Shown here: positions 32,495 through 40,685 of the stretch, piece by piece | Numbering within the stretch: the stretch's first letter is position 1 | Layout of the letters: every line of letters begins with the position of its first letter | Origin: Cellulomonas sp. JH27-2 | GTDB taxonomy: Bacteria; Actinomycetota; Actinomycetes; Actinomycetales; Cellulomonadaceae | Assembly (NCBI RefSeq): GCF_014837175.1 | Contig: NZ_JACYFR010000001.1 | Location: forward strand, 186,001-250,000 | DNA length: 64,000 bases | Reading direction: 5' to 3' | Made by a program: the position numbers and the translations under genes | Notes under the pieces: model-generated | The model's database searches: none | Told to the model about the DNA's origin: nothing | What the model saw: the letters and a program-made list of their open reading frames with translations, nothing else

Positions 32495-33115
32495 TCAGGA
32501 CTCCTTGAGCGCGATGGTCTCGACCGTGTTCGCCACCTTCTCGAAGGCGTCGGCCGCGTCCTCGAGCTTCTCGACGATCTCCTTGAGCTTCATCAGCAGG
32601 ATCGGGTCGGAGATCTCGTCGAACATCTGGGCGAGCAGCTTGCGGTGGGACTTGTCGGCCTGGTTCTCGAGGCGGTTGACCTCGACCCAGTACTCGGACA
32701 GCGAGTCCATCGAGCGCAGCCGCGGCATCGCCTCGGCCGTCAGCTCGGCCGCGCGCTGCAGGACCTGCACCTGGTCGGAGACGCGCGCCGGCAGCTCGTC
32801 GACCTTGTACAGGACGATGAGGTCGGCGGCCTCGTCCATGTAGTCCATGCAGTCGTCGAGGCTCGAGGCGAGGTTGTAGATGTCGTCGCGGTCGAACGGC
32901 GTGACGAACGTCTGGTTCAGCCGACGCATGATCGAGTGGGTCGCGTTGTCGGCCTCGTGCTCCGCGTCGGAGATGAGCTTGCCGATCTCCTTGCGGGTCG
33001 CGCGGTCGGCACCCAGCATCTGTCCCAGGAGGTTGGCTCCGGTGACCAGGTGCTGTGCCGAAGCGGCGAAGAGGTCGAAGAACGTGGTGTCGCGCGGTGT
33101 CAGGCGCAGGCGCAC
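32495..33115 (-). CDS. DUF47/PhoU-like partner of the phosphate transporter
   Basis: Product of 206 residues, all helical. It has the family patterns E-H-E-A-D and F-V-T-P-F-D-R-D-D-I-Y-N-L-A, then D-Y-M-D-E-A-A-D and E-N-Q-A-D-K. These acid-rich helices bind metal in PhoU-like folds. DUF47 proteins are encoded with Pit transporters and are thought to modulate uptake. GTG 33115 has GGAG upstream. Helical bundle in the cytoplasm; no membrane segment. Confidence 0.93.
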   Translation of the reverse strand: MRLRLTPRDTTFFDLFAASAQHLVTGANLLGQMLGADRATRKEIGKLISDAEHEADNATHSIMRRLNQTFVTPFDRDDIYNLASSLDDCMDYMDEAADLIVLYKVDELPARVSDQVQVLQRAAELTAEAMPRLRSMDSLSEYWVEVNRLENQADKSHRKLLAQMFDEISDPILLMKLKEIVEKLEDAADAFEKVANTVETIALKES

Positions 33116-33159
33116 GGGAAGCTCCGGGGAGGGGGTGGGACGGTCGGGATCAGGCTAGG

Positions 33160-33173
33160 ACACGGGCCCGTGT
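33160..33173. promoter_or_regulatory. ACACGGGCCCGTGT palindrome upstream of DUF47-pit
   Basis: A perfect 14-bp palindrome 45 bases upstream of the DUF47 start, flanked by TAGG and CCTA. It could be an operator for the phosphate transport operon. No known consensus was matched. Confidence 0.4.
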
Positions 33174-33317
33174 TTGCCTAACGCCCGACGACGAGCAGGT
33201 GACCGCCACGTGACGCCACGCCGTCCGAGGCCCGTCCGGATTGCCCCGCCGTGCCGCGTGTCGACTGCTGCGCGCCATGGCGCGCCTCACTCGTCGAGGC
33301 CGCAGGAAGGCGACGAA

Positions 33318-33539
33318 GGAGCGACGCCGGGCCGGTGGGTCCTGGCACGCGCGGACGCAGTCCGCGCATCGGGCGTCACGACGTAGGAGCGACGCCGGGC
33401 CGGTGGGTCCTGGCCCGCGCGGACGCAGTCCGCGCATCGGGCGTCGCGACGTAGGAGCGACGCCGGGCCGGTGGGTCCTGGCCCGCGCGGACGCAGTCCG
33501 CGCATCGGGCGTCGCGACGTAGGAGCGACGCCGGGCCGG
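33318..33539. repeat. 68-bp tandem repeat, three copies plus a partial fourth
   Basis: Copies start at 33318, 33386 and 33454, each 68 bases, and a partial fourth copy at 33522 ends about 33539. The copies differ by only a few bases. Within one unit, positions 4-11 pair with 55-62 (8 bp), 12-16 with 27-31, and 32-39 with 43-50 (8 bp with a GCA loop). Each unit can therefore fold as a three-way junction. Spacers are absent, so it is not a CRISPR. The copies are in a non-coding region between the DUF47-pit promoter and the end of a gene on the same strand. Confidence 0.9.
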
Positions 33540-33649
33540 GAGCGCCTCTCGGCGCGAGGCCGCTCGAAGCGGCTTGAGATGGAGCCCGGGGCTACCGCGA
33601 CCCGGCGTCGAGGACCATGCTACGCCGGTTGGCAGGAGCCGAGCCTGGC

Positions 33650-34285
33650 TCAGTCGAGCTTGCCGGCCCGCCACAGCGTGGCGGCGTGCTCGAGCTCCTC
33701 GGCGGTGCGCACGAGCGAGGCGGCTCCACGTGTCATGCGTGCCGCGCCACCGGGGTCGACGTCGTCGAGGTGGTCGGCGTCGAAGGCGGCACCCGCGGCC
33801 AGGACGCGGCGGAACGAGGCGGCGCGCTCGAGAGCGACGGCCAGGTCGCCGGTGTAGACGCCGGAGAGCACGGCGTCGGCGACGGCGCGCACGTCTGCGG
33901 GACCGGGTGCGTCGGCCACGCCGGCGACGACCTCGTGCACGGGCGCCACCCCCGCACCGAGCTTGTACCGGTCGGACACGGTGCCGGGGTCCCGGCGCAC
34001 CCACTCGCGCAGCACGTACAGCCGCCACAGCGCGCCGGGGAGGGTCTCCGCGGGCGCGTCGGACCAGAGGGCGGCGACGACGTCGAGGCCTTCGGTCTCG
34101 ACGAGGGCGACGAGCCGCGCGACGACGTCGGGGTCGGCGTTGGCCCGCCCCTGGTGCACGATCGCCGCCGCCGTGGTGTGGGCCACCTGCGACCGGGTCG
34201 CGGGGTCGATGCCTCCGGGCAGGGCCTCGGCCGCGACCGCGTCCAGGCTCGCCGGCCTGCGTGGTCGTCGTGGTTCAGAGCTCAT
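33650..34285 (-). CDS. Conserved hypothetical actinobacterial protein
   Basis: Product of 211 residues, mainly helical and soluble. Repeated patterns such as L-W-R-L-Y-V-L-R-E-W and V-S-D-R-Y-K-L-G, then an alanine-rich C-terminal half are visible. I recall similar proteins in actinobacteria without known function. No catalytic motif or signal is present. ATG 34285 has GGGAGG seven bases upstream. It is transcribed towards the repeat array, divergent from the sugar transporter. Confidence 0.8.
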   Translation of the reverse strand: MSSEPRRPRRPASLDAVAAEALPGGIDPATRSQVAHTTAAAIVHQGRANADPDVVARLVALVETEGLDVVAALWSDAPAETLPGALWRLYVLREWVRRDPGTVSDRYKLGAGVAPVHEVVAGVADAPGPADVRAVADAVLSGVYTGDLAVALERAASFRRVLAAGAAFDADHLDDVDPGGAARMTRGAASLVRTAEELEHAATLWRAGKLD

Positions 34286-34538
34286 CGCACCTCCCGCTCA
34301 CCGATCGCTCATCGAGCTCGACCCCCGCCGCGATCCGGGCGGCCGCACCGCGGCGAGAGTCGATCTCGACGCCGTCGGCCGGGCGTGGGGTGCCATTGTC
34401 GGTCACACCTGCCGCAGATGCGTCAACTTCGGTAGTGTCCGATTCGGCCCTCGGCGTGCAATGGCGCAGGTCGGGGGCCAGAGTGGGGTTGGAACCCTCA
34501 GGAGGCGCCTGAGGGCGCGAGCGCGAGGAGTGCCGCCG

Positions 34539-36044
34539 ATGTCGCAGACGCCGGAGTCCCAGACGGGAGGGGCAGTGTCGTCCACCGGTCGAAGCCCTCA
34601 TCACAACCGCGCTATCGCACTCGCGGTGGCCGCCGCCGTCGGTGGCTTCCTGTTCGGCTTCGACAGCTCCGTGATCAACGGTGCCGTCGAGGGCTTCACC
34701 CACGACTTCAAGATCCTCGACATGTCCGCCGGCACGTTCATCAAGGCCTTCGTGGTGGCGGTCGCACTGCTCGGCTGCGCCCTCGGGGCATGGTTGGGCG
34801 GGCGGCTGGCTGACCGGTGGGGCCGCACCAAGGTGATGTTCCTCGGTGCCGTCCTCTTCTTCATCTCCTCGATCCTGTCCGCCATCGCGTTCGGCGTGTG
34901 GGACCTCGTGCTGTGGCGCTTCATGGCCGGCATCGGCATCGGCATCGCCTCGGTGATCGCCCCCGCCTACATCGCCGAGATCGCCCCAGCGGCCGTCCGT
35001 GGGCGGCTCGGGTCCCTGCAACAGCTCGCCATCGTCCTCGGCATCTTCGCGGCGCTGCTGTCCGACCAGCTTCTCGCAGTAGCCACCGGGGTCGACGACA
35101 ACCCCGCGGCCGCCGAGCTGTGGTTGGGGTTGGAGGCCTGGCGCTGGATGTTCCTGGTCGCGATCGTGCCGGCCGCCGTCTACGGGTATCTCGCGCTCCG
35201 CATACCCGAGTCGCCGCGCTACCTCATCGCCCGGGGCGACCGTGAGCAGGCCAAGACGATCCTCGCCGGCGTGCTCGGTCCGGACGAGGACCCCGAGGAG
35301 CGCGTCGCCGAGATCGAGCGGAAGATCGAGACCGACAAGAGCCTGGCCGAGCAGTCGAGCCTCAAGGGGCCGGTGCTCGGCCTCCAAGGGATCGTCTGGG
35401 TCGGCATCCTGCTGTCCGTCTTCCAGCAGTTCGTCGGCATCAACGTGATCTTCTACTACTCCAACACCTTGTGGCAGGCGGTGGGGTTCGACGCGAGCGA
35501 CTCGTTCACCTACTCGACCATCACGTCGGTCACCAACGTCGTCGTCACGTTCATCGCGATCGCGCTCATCGACAAGATCGGTCGTCGACCGCTGCTGCTC
35601 ATCGGGTCCGTGGGCATGGCGGTGTGCCTCGGCTTCATGGCGCTGGCCTTCACCCAGTCCACCGGTTCCGGGGACGACGTCACGCTTCCGGGTGCCTGGG
35701 GCACCAGTGCCCTCATCGCCGCGAACCTGTTCGTAGTGTTCTTCGGAGCCACCTGGGGGCCGCTGGTGTGGGTCCTGCTGGGCGAGATGTTCCCGCCCCG
35801 GATCCGCGCTGCGGCGCTCGGTGTCGCCGCCGCCGCGCAGTGGCTGGCCAACTTCGCCATCACCATGACCTTCCCCCCGATGCTCGATGCGTTCGGCGCC
35901 ACCGGCCCGTACCTGATGTACGCCATCTTCGCGGCGCTGTCCTTCGTCTTCGTGCTGTGGAAGGTGCCCGAGACCAAGGGCATCCAGCTCGAGGACATGG
36001 AGGACGTCAAGGTGGTCCGCCGCCAACGCGGCTCCACCGCCTGA
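34539..36044 (+). CDS. MFS sugar porter
   Basis: Product of 501 residues with twelve membrane helices. Sugar porter signatures are present: G-F-L-F-G-F-D-S-S-V-I-N-G in helix 1, R-L-A-D-R-W-G-R after helix 2, R-I-P-E-S-P-R-Y-L after helix 6, Q-Q-F-V-G-I-N-V-I-F-Y-Y in helix 7, D-K-I-G-R-R-P and V-P-E-T-K-G at the C-terminus. It imports a monosaccharide such as glucose or xylose with protons. GAGGAG lies nine bases before ATG 34539. The gene is single and lies near no glycosidase; a sugar from extracellular breakdown is a likely substrate. Confidence 0.95.
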   Translation: MSQTPESQTGGAVSSTGRSPHHNRAIALAVAAAVGGFLFGFDSSVINGAVEGFTHDFKILDMSAGTFIKAFVVAVALLGCALGAWLGGRLADRWGRTKVMFLGAVLFFISSILSAIAFGVWDLVLWRFMAGIGIGIASVIAPAYIAEIAPAAVRGRLGSLQQLAIVLGIFAALLSDQLLAVATGVDDNPAAAELWLGLEAWRWMFLVAIVPAAVYGYLALRIPESPRYLIARGDREQAKTILAGVLGPDEDPEERVAEIERKIETDKSLAEQSSLKGPVLGLQGIVWVGILLSVFQQFVGINVIFYYSNTLWQAVGFDASDSFTYSTITSVTNVVVTFIAIALIDKIGRRPLLLIGSVGMAVCLGFMALAFTQSTGSGDDVTLPGAWGTSALIAANLFVVFFGATWGPLVWVLLGEMFPPRIRAAALGVAAAAQWLANFAITMTFPPMLDAFGATGPYLMYAIFAALSFVFVLWKVPETKGIQLEDMEDVKVVRRQRGSTA

Positions 36045-36076
36045 CGTCACCTTGCGCGACCGACCTTCAGCCGCGG

Positions 36077-36120
36077 CGCCCGCGCACACCTCGACCCATG
36101 GGCCGAGGTGTGCGCGGGCG
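36077..36120 (+). terminator. 17-bp perfect hairpin after the sugar porter
   Basis: 36077-36093 pairs with 36104-36120 without mismatch around a 10-base loop. It starts 33 bases after the stop. Confidence 0.82.
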
Positions 36121-36168
36121 TCGTCGTTCCCACAGGGTGGCTGAGGACACATCGAATCGATTGCCTGG

Positions 36169-36194
36169 TGCAAACATCTAGGCGTATGCTTGCA
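36169..36194. promoter_or_regulatory. Inverted repeat before the MarR gene (probable autoregulatory operator)
   Basis: TGCAAACAT (36169-36177) and ATGCTTGCA (36186-36194) are inverted with one mismatch and an 8-base spacer. The site ends 22 bases before the GTG start of the MarR gene, a common place for MarR dimers. A GAATCGATTG sequence lies just upstream at 36154. Confidence 0.6.
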
Positions 36195-36215
36195 GCACGC
36201 AACCAAGGAGATCCC

Positions 36216-36758
36216 GTGCCCACCTCGCTCGCCGAACCGCGACCGGCGCCCGACGCCGCGCCGCCGGACGCCGGCCGCGCGGACGCCGCTTCGTCGCAGC
36301 ACCAGTCGCTCATGCGCTCCCTGGAGGCGTTCACGCGGGCGATGCGTGAGGCCAGCGCCGATCTGGCACGCAGGGCCGACTGCTCGCGCGCGACGCTCGC
36401 CATTTTCCACGCGCTCGATCGCCGCGGCCCGCTCCCCGTCGGGGACATCGCCCAGGTCCTGCGGGTGGACATCTCGGTGGCCAGCCGCCAGGTGAGCTGC
36501 ATGGTCGACGAGGGCTACGTGGTCCGCCAGGTCGACGCCGACGACCGGCGCGTCCGCACGATCGCCCTGTCCGACGCCGGCCGCGCACGGGCGCGGGCGA
36601 TCGACGCGAAGGCCGACGGGTTCATGCGCGACGTCTTCGCCCGCTGGGAGCCCGACGCGATGGCCGCCGCGGACGACGTCCTGGACCGCCTGGTCCGGTC
36701 GCTCGACGACGCGTCGAGCCGCCCGCACCGCTCCGTCGGCCGGGACCGCACCGACTGA
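36216..36758 (+). CDS. MarR-family regulator, probably of the adjacent DHA2 exporter
   Basis: Product of 180 residues. After about 30 unstructured residues the winged-helix domain follows with L-P-V-G-D-I-A-Q-V-L-R-V-D-I-S-V-A-S-R-Q-V-S as recognition helices and D-A-D-D-R-R-V-R-T-I-A-L-S as the wing. GTG 36216 was chosen because AAGGAG lies just upstream; an ATG at 36186 falls inside the operator. The exporter gene follows 109 bases downstream in the same direction, the classic arrangement for a drug-responsive repressor. Confidence 0.9.
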   Translation: MPTSLAEPRPAPDAAPPDAGRADAASSQHQSLMRSLEAFTRAMREASADLARRADCSRATLAIFHALDRRGPLPVGDIAQVLRVDISVASRQVSCMVDEGYVVRQVDADDRRVRTIALSDAGRARARAIDAKADGFMRDVFARWEPDAMAAADDVLDRLVRSLDDASSRPHRSVGRDRTD

Positions 36759-36867
36759 CCTGAGCCAGCCACCGAACCGCACCACCCACCGAACCGCACC
36801 ACGCACTCCGACCTGCCGACGACGCCGGGCCGCACACACCAGCCGAACCAGCAGGAAGAGAACCACG

Positions 36868-38562
36868 TTGACCAGCACCACCACGCCCCACGACGTCGAG
36901 GCCGGCGCCGCACCCGACGGCGCCATGTCGCACCGCCAGGTGCTCGAGGCGCTGTCCGGCATCCTCCTCGGGATGTTCGTCTCGATCCTCGCGACGAGCG
37001 TCGTCTCGTCGTCCCTGCCGCGCATCATCACCGACCTGCACGGCAAGCAGTCGGCGTTCACCTGGGTGGTCACGGCCACCCTGCTGACGACGACCATCTC
37101 GACCCCCATCTGGGGCAAGCTCGCCGACCTGGTCAACCGCAAGCTGCTCATCCAGCTCGCGCTGACCATCTCGGTGATCTCCGCCGCGCTGGCCGGCTTC
37201 TCGCACAACACCGAGATGCTCATCACGATGCGCGCCTTCCAGGGCATCGGCGCCGGCGGTCTGACCGCGCTCGGCACCGTCCTGATCGCCGACATCATCA
37301 GCCCGCGCGAGCGCGGCCGCTACATGGGTTACATGGGCGCGGTCATGGGTGTCGCCATGGTCGGCGGCCCGCTGCTGGGCGGCGTGCTGACCGACTCCGC
37401 GCTGGGGTGGCGCTGGAACTTCTTCGTCGGCCTGCCCTTCGCGGTCGCCGCGATCGTCGTCCTGCAGCGCACGCTGCACCTGCCCAGGGCCGCCAAGCGC
37501 GACGTCAAGATCGACTACCTGGGCGCCACGCTCATCTCCGTCGGGATCGCGGGCCTGCTGCTGTGGGTCACGTTCGCCGGTGACAAGTTCGACTGGATGT
37601 CCTGGCAGACGGTCGCGATGGTCGGCGGCTCGCTGGTCGTCCTCGCGCTCGCCGTCCTCGCGGAGGCCAAGGCCAGCGACCCGATCATCCCGCTGCACCT
37701 GTTCCGCAACCGCACGCTGGTGCTCGCGGTCATCGGGAGCGTCGCGGTGGGCATCGCCATGTTCGGCACGTCGGTCTTCATCGGCCAGTACATGCAGCTC
37801 GCCCGCGGCAAGACGCCCACGCAGTCCGGCCTGCTGACCATCCCGATGGTCGTCGGCCTCATGGGCTCGTCGATGATCGTCGGCCGGATCATCGCCCGCA
37901 CCGGCCGCTACAAGAAGTTCATGGTCGCCGGAGCGGTCCTGCTGACCGCAGGCCTCGGCCTCATGGGCACCATCCACTACGACACGAACTTCGTGCTCGT
38001 CGCGCTCTACATGCTGATCCTGGGCGCCGGTGTCGGCATGCTCATGCAGAACCTCGTCCTCGCGGTGCAGAACACGCTCGACGTCCGCGAGATCGGCTCG
38101 GGCACCGCGTCCGTGGCCTTCTTCCGCACGCTCGGCGGCGCAATCGGCGTCTCCGCGCTGGGGGCCGTGCTGTCCACGCACGTCACCGACCTGATGGCCA
38201 AGGGCCTGGCCCGCATCGGCATCGACCCGAGCGCGATGGCGGGGGACGGCAGCCTGCCCGACCTGAGGACGCTGCCCGCACCTGTGCGCACCGTCGTCGA
38301 GCAGGCGTTCGGCGACTCGATCGCGGACCTGTTCCTCATCGCGACGCCCATCGCGCTGATCTCGTTGGTCGCGGTCCTGCTGCTCAAGGAGGTCCCGCTG
38401 GGTAACCGCTCGGGCATCCAGCAGCGCCTCGAGGTCGACGGTCAGCCCGTCGACGAGCAGGTCCCCGGTCAGCCGCTGGTCGGCGAGCCCGTGGTCGTCT
38501 CGCAGGACGGCCGTCCCGTCGACGAGGCAGCCGACGACGCGCGCCAGGACGCGCGCGTCTGA
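36868..38562 (+). CDS. MFS drug exporter, DHA2 (EmrB/QacA) family
   Basis: Product of 564 residues with fourteen predicted membrane helices. Family motifs are present: D-L-H-G-K-Q-S-A-F-T-W-V-V-T-A in helix 2 region, W-G-K-L-A-D-L-V-N-R-K, R-A-F-Q-G-I-G-A-G-G-L and G-P-L-L-G-G-V-L-T as antiporter motif C. The C-terminal 60 residues are acidic and cytoplasmic. It pumps drugs or toxic compounds out with proton exchange. Start is TTG 36868 with AGGAAGAG upstream. Two copies of a 16-base CACCGAACCGCACCAC-type direct repeat lie in its leader near 36770-36802. Likely repressed by the preceding MarR protein. Confidence 0.93.
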   Translation: MTSTTTPHDVEAGAAPDGAMSHRQVLEALSGILLGMFVSILATSVVSSSLPRIITDLHGKQSAFTWVVTATLLTTTISTPIWGKLADLVNRKLLIQLALTISVISAALAGFSHNTEMLITMRAFQGIGAGGLTALGTVLIADIISPRERGRYMGYMGAVMGVAMVGGPLLGGVLTDSALGWRWNFFVGLPFAVAAIVVLQRTLHLPRAAKRDVKIDYLGATLISVGIAGLLLWVTFAGDKFDWMSWQTVAMVGGSLVVLALAVLAEAKASDPIIPLHLFRNRTLVLAVIGSVAVGIAMFGTSVFIGQYMQLARGKTPTQSGLLTIPMVVGLMGSSMIVGRIIARTGRYKKFMVAGAVLLTAGLGLMGTIHYDTNFVLVALYMLILGAGVGMLMQNLVLAVQNTLDVREIGSGTASVAFFRTLGGAIGVSALGAVLSTHVTDLMAKGLARIGIDPSAMAGDGSLPDLRTLPAPVRTVVEQAFGDSIADLFLIATPIALISLVAVLLLKEVPLGNRSGIQQRLEVDGQPVDEQVPGQPLVGEPVVVSQDGRPVDEAADDARQDARV

Positions 38563-38572
38563 CCGCACGCAC

Positions 38573-38609
38573 CGACGCCCGGCTCCCCCACGTGGGGAGC
38601 CGGGCGTCG
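38573..38609. terminator. 16-bp perfect hairpin between convergent genes
   Basis: 38573-38588 pairs with 38594-38609 around CACGT. It serves the exporter and the convergent MarR gene. No T-tract. Confidence 0.85.
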
Positions 38610-38625
38610 CCGTTCGTCGGGCGGG

Positions 38626-39138
38626 TCAGCCCGCGTCGGGCAGCGCGGCGCTCTCGTGGCCGTCGTCGGCCACCGCGCGGAGACCCAGCTGTCCGACGGC
38701 GGACATCGCGCGGTTGAGCCGCCCGAGCTGGCGCGTCAGCTCGTCGATCTCCTCGGGCGTCCAGTCGTCGAGCGCGCCGTGCAGGTACGCACGCCGGGAC
38801 GCCTGGGCCGCCTGGAGCTGGGCCACGCCCGCGTCGGTGAGGCTGAGCAGCTGGCCCCGGAAGTCGTCGGGGTCGGGCCGACGAGCGAGCAGCCCGAGGC
38901 CGGTGAGCCGGGTCAGCTGACGCGACATGGTGCCGCGCCCGACGCCGATGTAGGCCGCGAGGTCGCTGCCGCGCATGTCCGGCGTCGACGCGACCAGAGC
39001 CATCAGCTCGTAGGCGGCCGGCTCCAGGTCCGGGTGCACCTCACGTGCCAGACGCGACGACGAGGCGTGCGCGCGCCGCAGGAACAGGCCGAGCTCGCGC
39101 TCCAGCTCGCCGAAGTTGTCATCCACCACGCCGCCCAT
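38626..39138 (-). CDS. MarR-family regulator
   Basis: Product of 170 residues. The winged helix reads R-G-S-D-L-A-A-Y-I-G-V-G-R-G-T-M-S-R-Q-L-T-R-L and R-P-D-P-D-D-F-R-G-Q-L-L-S-L-T-D for the wing. The N-terminal dimer helix begins with acidic residues. Alternative GTG starts lie a few codons inside. Its target is not obvious; it points away from the NERD gene. Not an obvious partner of the exporter. Confidence 0.9.
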   Translation of the reverse strand: MGGVVDDNFGELERELGLFLRRAHASSSRLAREVHPDLEPAAYELMALVASTPDMRGSDLAAYIGVGRGTMSRQLTRLTGLGLLARRPDPDDFRGQLLSLTDAGVAQLQAAQASRRAYLHGALDDWTPEEIDELTRQLGRLNRAMSAVGQLGLRAVADDGHESAALPDAG

Positions 39139-39202
39139 CTTGGCGGATCGCGACGCGTGCTCCGAGCATCGAACGGCCTCGTCTAGGTGACAGCACCCAG
39201 AC

Positions 39203-39228
39203 GAGCCCGAATTACCCCGGTCGGGCTC
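39203..39228 (-). terminator. 8-bp hairpin at the end of the NERD gene
   Basis: 39203-39210 pairs with 39221-39228 around a 10-base loop. The stem begins on the stop codon of the NERD protein gene. Confidence 0.6.
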
Positions 39229-40009
39229 AGCGGCTCCAGGTCACGCGCTGGCGCGCGACGTGCGCGAGGGCCGCGACCCGCGTCGGGTCGAGCGCCGCCG
39301 GCATCGCACGGAAGACGGCCGGGACCACGTGCCGCGGGACCACCAGGACGGGCCCGAGCGGGTCCTGCCGCCCGGCGACCTCGAGCTCGCCCTGGACGAC
39401 GACGACGCTGCGCACCGTGATCGACGCGCAACCCGCGGCGACCAGCAGCGCGTGCACACGCTCCGCCTCCAGTCGTGCGTTGCGCACGTAGGGCCGGGCC
39501 TGCCCGTCGACCTCGATGACGCGGCCCTCGAGCCGGACGTGCTGCCCGGGCAGCCGGTGCTCCGCGACGGTGAAGATCCCGCCCGGACCCACCAGCAGGT
39601 GGGCGACGTGCGAGCCCTGCCGACCCAGCGGCACGTCGTGCACCACCTGCCAGCCCTCGACGTGCAGCCGCTCGAGCCTGGCCCGCAGCGGCGAGCCCCG
39701 CTCCGCGCGCGCCTGTCGCACCTCCGGCGCATCCCGGTCCTCGTTGCCCAGCCACGCCTCGAGCGCGGCCTGGTCGGCAGGTGCCAGGGTGGGCGAAGGC
39801 GCCGTCACCGGCATCACCAGCTCGGCGACGTCGGAACGCAGGTACGCCTGGGCGGCCTTGCGGAGGCGGTCCTCGAGCACCGGGTCATCGACGACGACCT
39901 CGCCCGACTGCAGGTCCACCGAGCCCACCGGGGCGCCCGTCTCCTGGGTCACGAACAAGCGGTCGGCGCCGTAGCGCCTCCACCGTCGGACCGTCAGGAG
40001 CTGTTCCAC
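39227..40009 (-). CDS. NERD-domain protein (nuclease-related)
   Basis: Product of 260 residues. The C-terminal 130 residues follow the NERD pattern: a G-x-x-V-x-H-D-V-P-L-G-R-Q-G-S-H-V-A-H-L-L-V strand pair, G-P-G-G-I-F-T-V-A-E-H, then V-V-V-V-Q-G-E-L. The usual E/K catalytic pair is only partly kept: D and K of the nuclease core appear replaced. The N-terminal 90 residues are a separate small domain. GTG start at 40009. Function unknown; NERD proteins are thought to act on DNA in various settings. Confidence 0.75.
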   Translation of the reverse strand: MEQLLTVRRWRRYGADRLFVTQETGAPVGSVDLQSGEVVVDDPVLEDRLRKAAQAYLRSDVAELVMPVTAPSPTLAPADQAALEAWLGNEDRDAPEVRQARAERGSPLRARLERLHVEGWQVVHDVPLGRQGSHVAHLLVGPGGIFTVAEHRLPGQHVRLEGRVIEVDGQARPYVRNARLEAERVHALLVAAGCASITVRSVVVVQGELEVAGRQDPLGPVLVVPRHVVPAVFRAMPAALDPTRVAALAHVARQRVTWSR

Positions 40010-40145
40010 GTGAGCATTATCGGCAGCGCCGCACCCGAACTACAGCGGTGTCCACCAGGTGCGCACCGGGTGTCGACCGAATGGCCGACACCCGGACGTG
40101 TCCCGCGCCGACCGGAGACCGGTCAGCGCAGGATCGAGGCGTAGG

Positions 40146-40550
40146 TCAGGCGTCTGCGGGCTCGAACGTCAGGCTCACCGAGTTCATGCAGAACCGGTCG
40201 CCGGTGGGGGTCTGCGGGGCGTCGTCGAACACGTGCCCCAGGTGCGAGCCGCACCGGGCGCACCGCACCTCGGTACGCACCATGCCGTGCGTGCGGTCCT
40301 CCAGCAGCTCGACCGCGTCGCCCGCGAGCGGCGTGTAGAAGCTCGGCCACCCGCAGTGCGAGTCGAACTTCGCGTCCGAGCGGAACAGCTCCGCGCTGCA
40401 CGCCCGGCACCGGTACACGCCGTCGCGCTTCTCCCCCAGCAGCTCGCCGGTCCACGCCCGCTCGGTCCCGGCCTGCCGCAGCACCGCGAACTCCTGCGGG
40501 TTCAGCTCCAGGGCCCACTCCTGCTCGGTCTTCGTCACCTCGTACGTCAC
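40146..40550 (-). CDS. msrB: Methionine-R-sulfoxide reductase B
   Basis: Product of 134 residues, one SelR domain. Two C-x-x-C pairs bind zinc (Y-R-C-R-A-C and R-C-A-R-C). H-C-G-W-P-S-F and G-S-H-L-G-H-V-F are conserved, and the catalytic cysteine lies in D-R-F-C-M-N-S. It repairs oxidised methionine in proteins with thioredoxin or mycoredoxin. GTG 40550 has AAGGAG upstream. Confidence 0.97.
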   Translation of the reverse strand: MTYEVTKTEQEWALELNPQEFAVLRQAGTERAWTGELLGEKRDGVYRCRACSAELFRSDAKFDSHCGWPSFYTPLAGDAVELLEDRTHGMVRTEVRCARCGSHLGHVFDDAPQTPTGDRFCMNSVSLTFEPADA

Positions 40551-40685
40551 GTCGTCTCCTTCGTCGTGCTCGTGGGGCCGTTCCCCCGTCCAGCCCAACA
40601 CCTCCCCCGGGCGCATCGTTCCCGCAGGTACCCTCACCTCACGCGCGCCGCCCCGGCGCGCCCGCCGAGATCGTGAGGTCCGCCG

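Larger units (their letters stand above)
33116..33649. other. 534-base non-coding region with palindrome and tandem repeats
   Basis: Between the DUF47 start and the end of a hypothetical gene. It holds a palindrome (33160-33173), a GC-rich stretch without features (33180-33317), the 68-bp tandem repeat array (33318-33539) and about 110 bases of sequence without clear genes. Open frames across the array are by-products of the repeats: the period is not a multiple of three, so all frames are cycled and no stable protein results. Confidence 0.7.

Noticed and set aside
33318-33539. CRISPR array
   Set aside because: Repeats are directly adjacent at a fixed 68-base period and there are no unique spacers or cas genes.
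33150-34028. Repetitive minus-strand protein with R-R-D-A-R-C-A-D-C repeats
   Set aside because: The 68-base period is not divisible by three, so the repeats only appear in shifted frames. It crosses into another gene antisense or out of frame and lacks a start signal.
34275-37298. Thousand-codon minus-strand frame across the sugar porter and exporter genes
   Set aside because: It is antisense to two clear MFS genes and shows no conserved motif, so it is a shadow frame.
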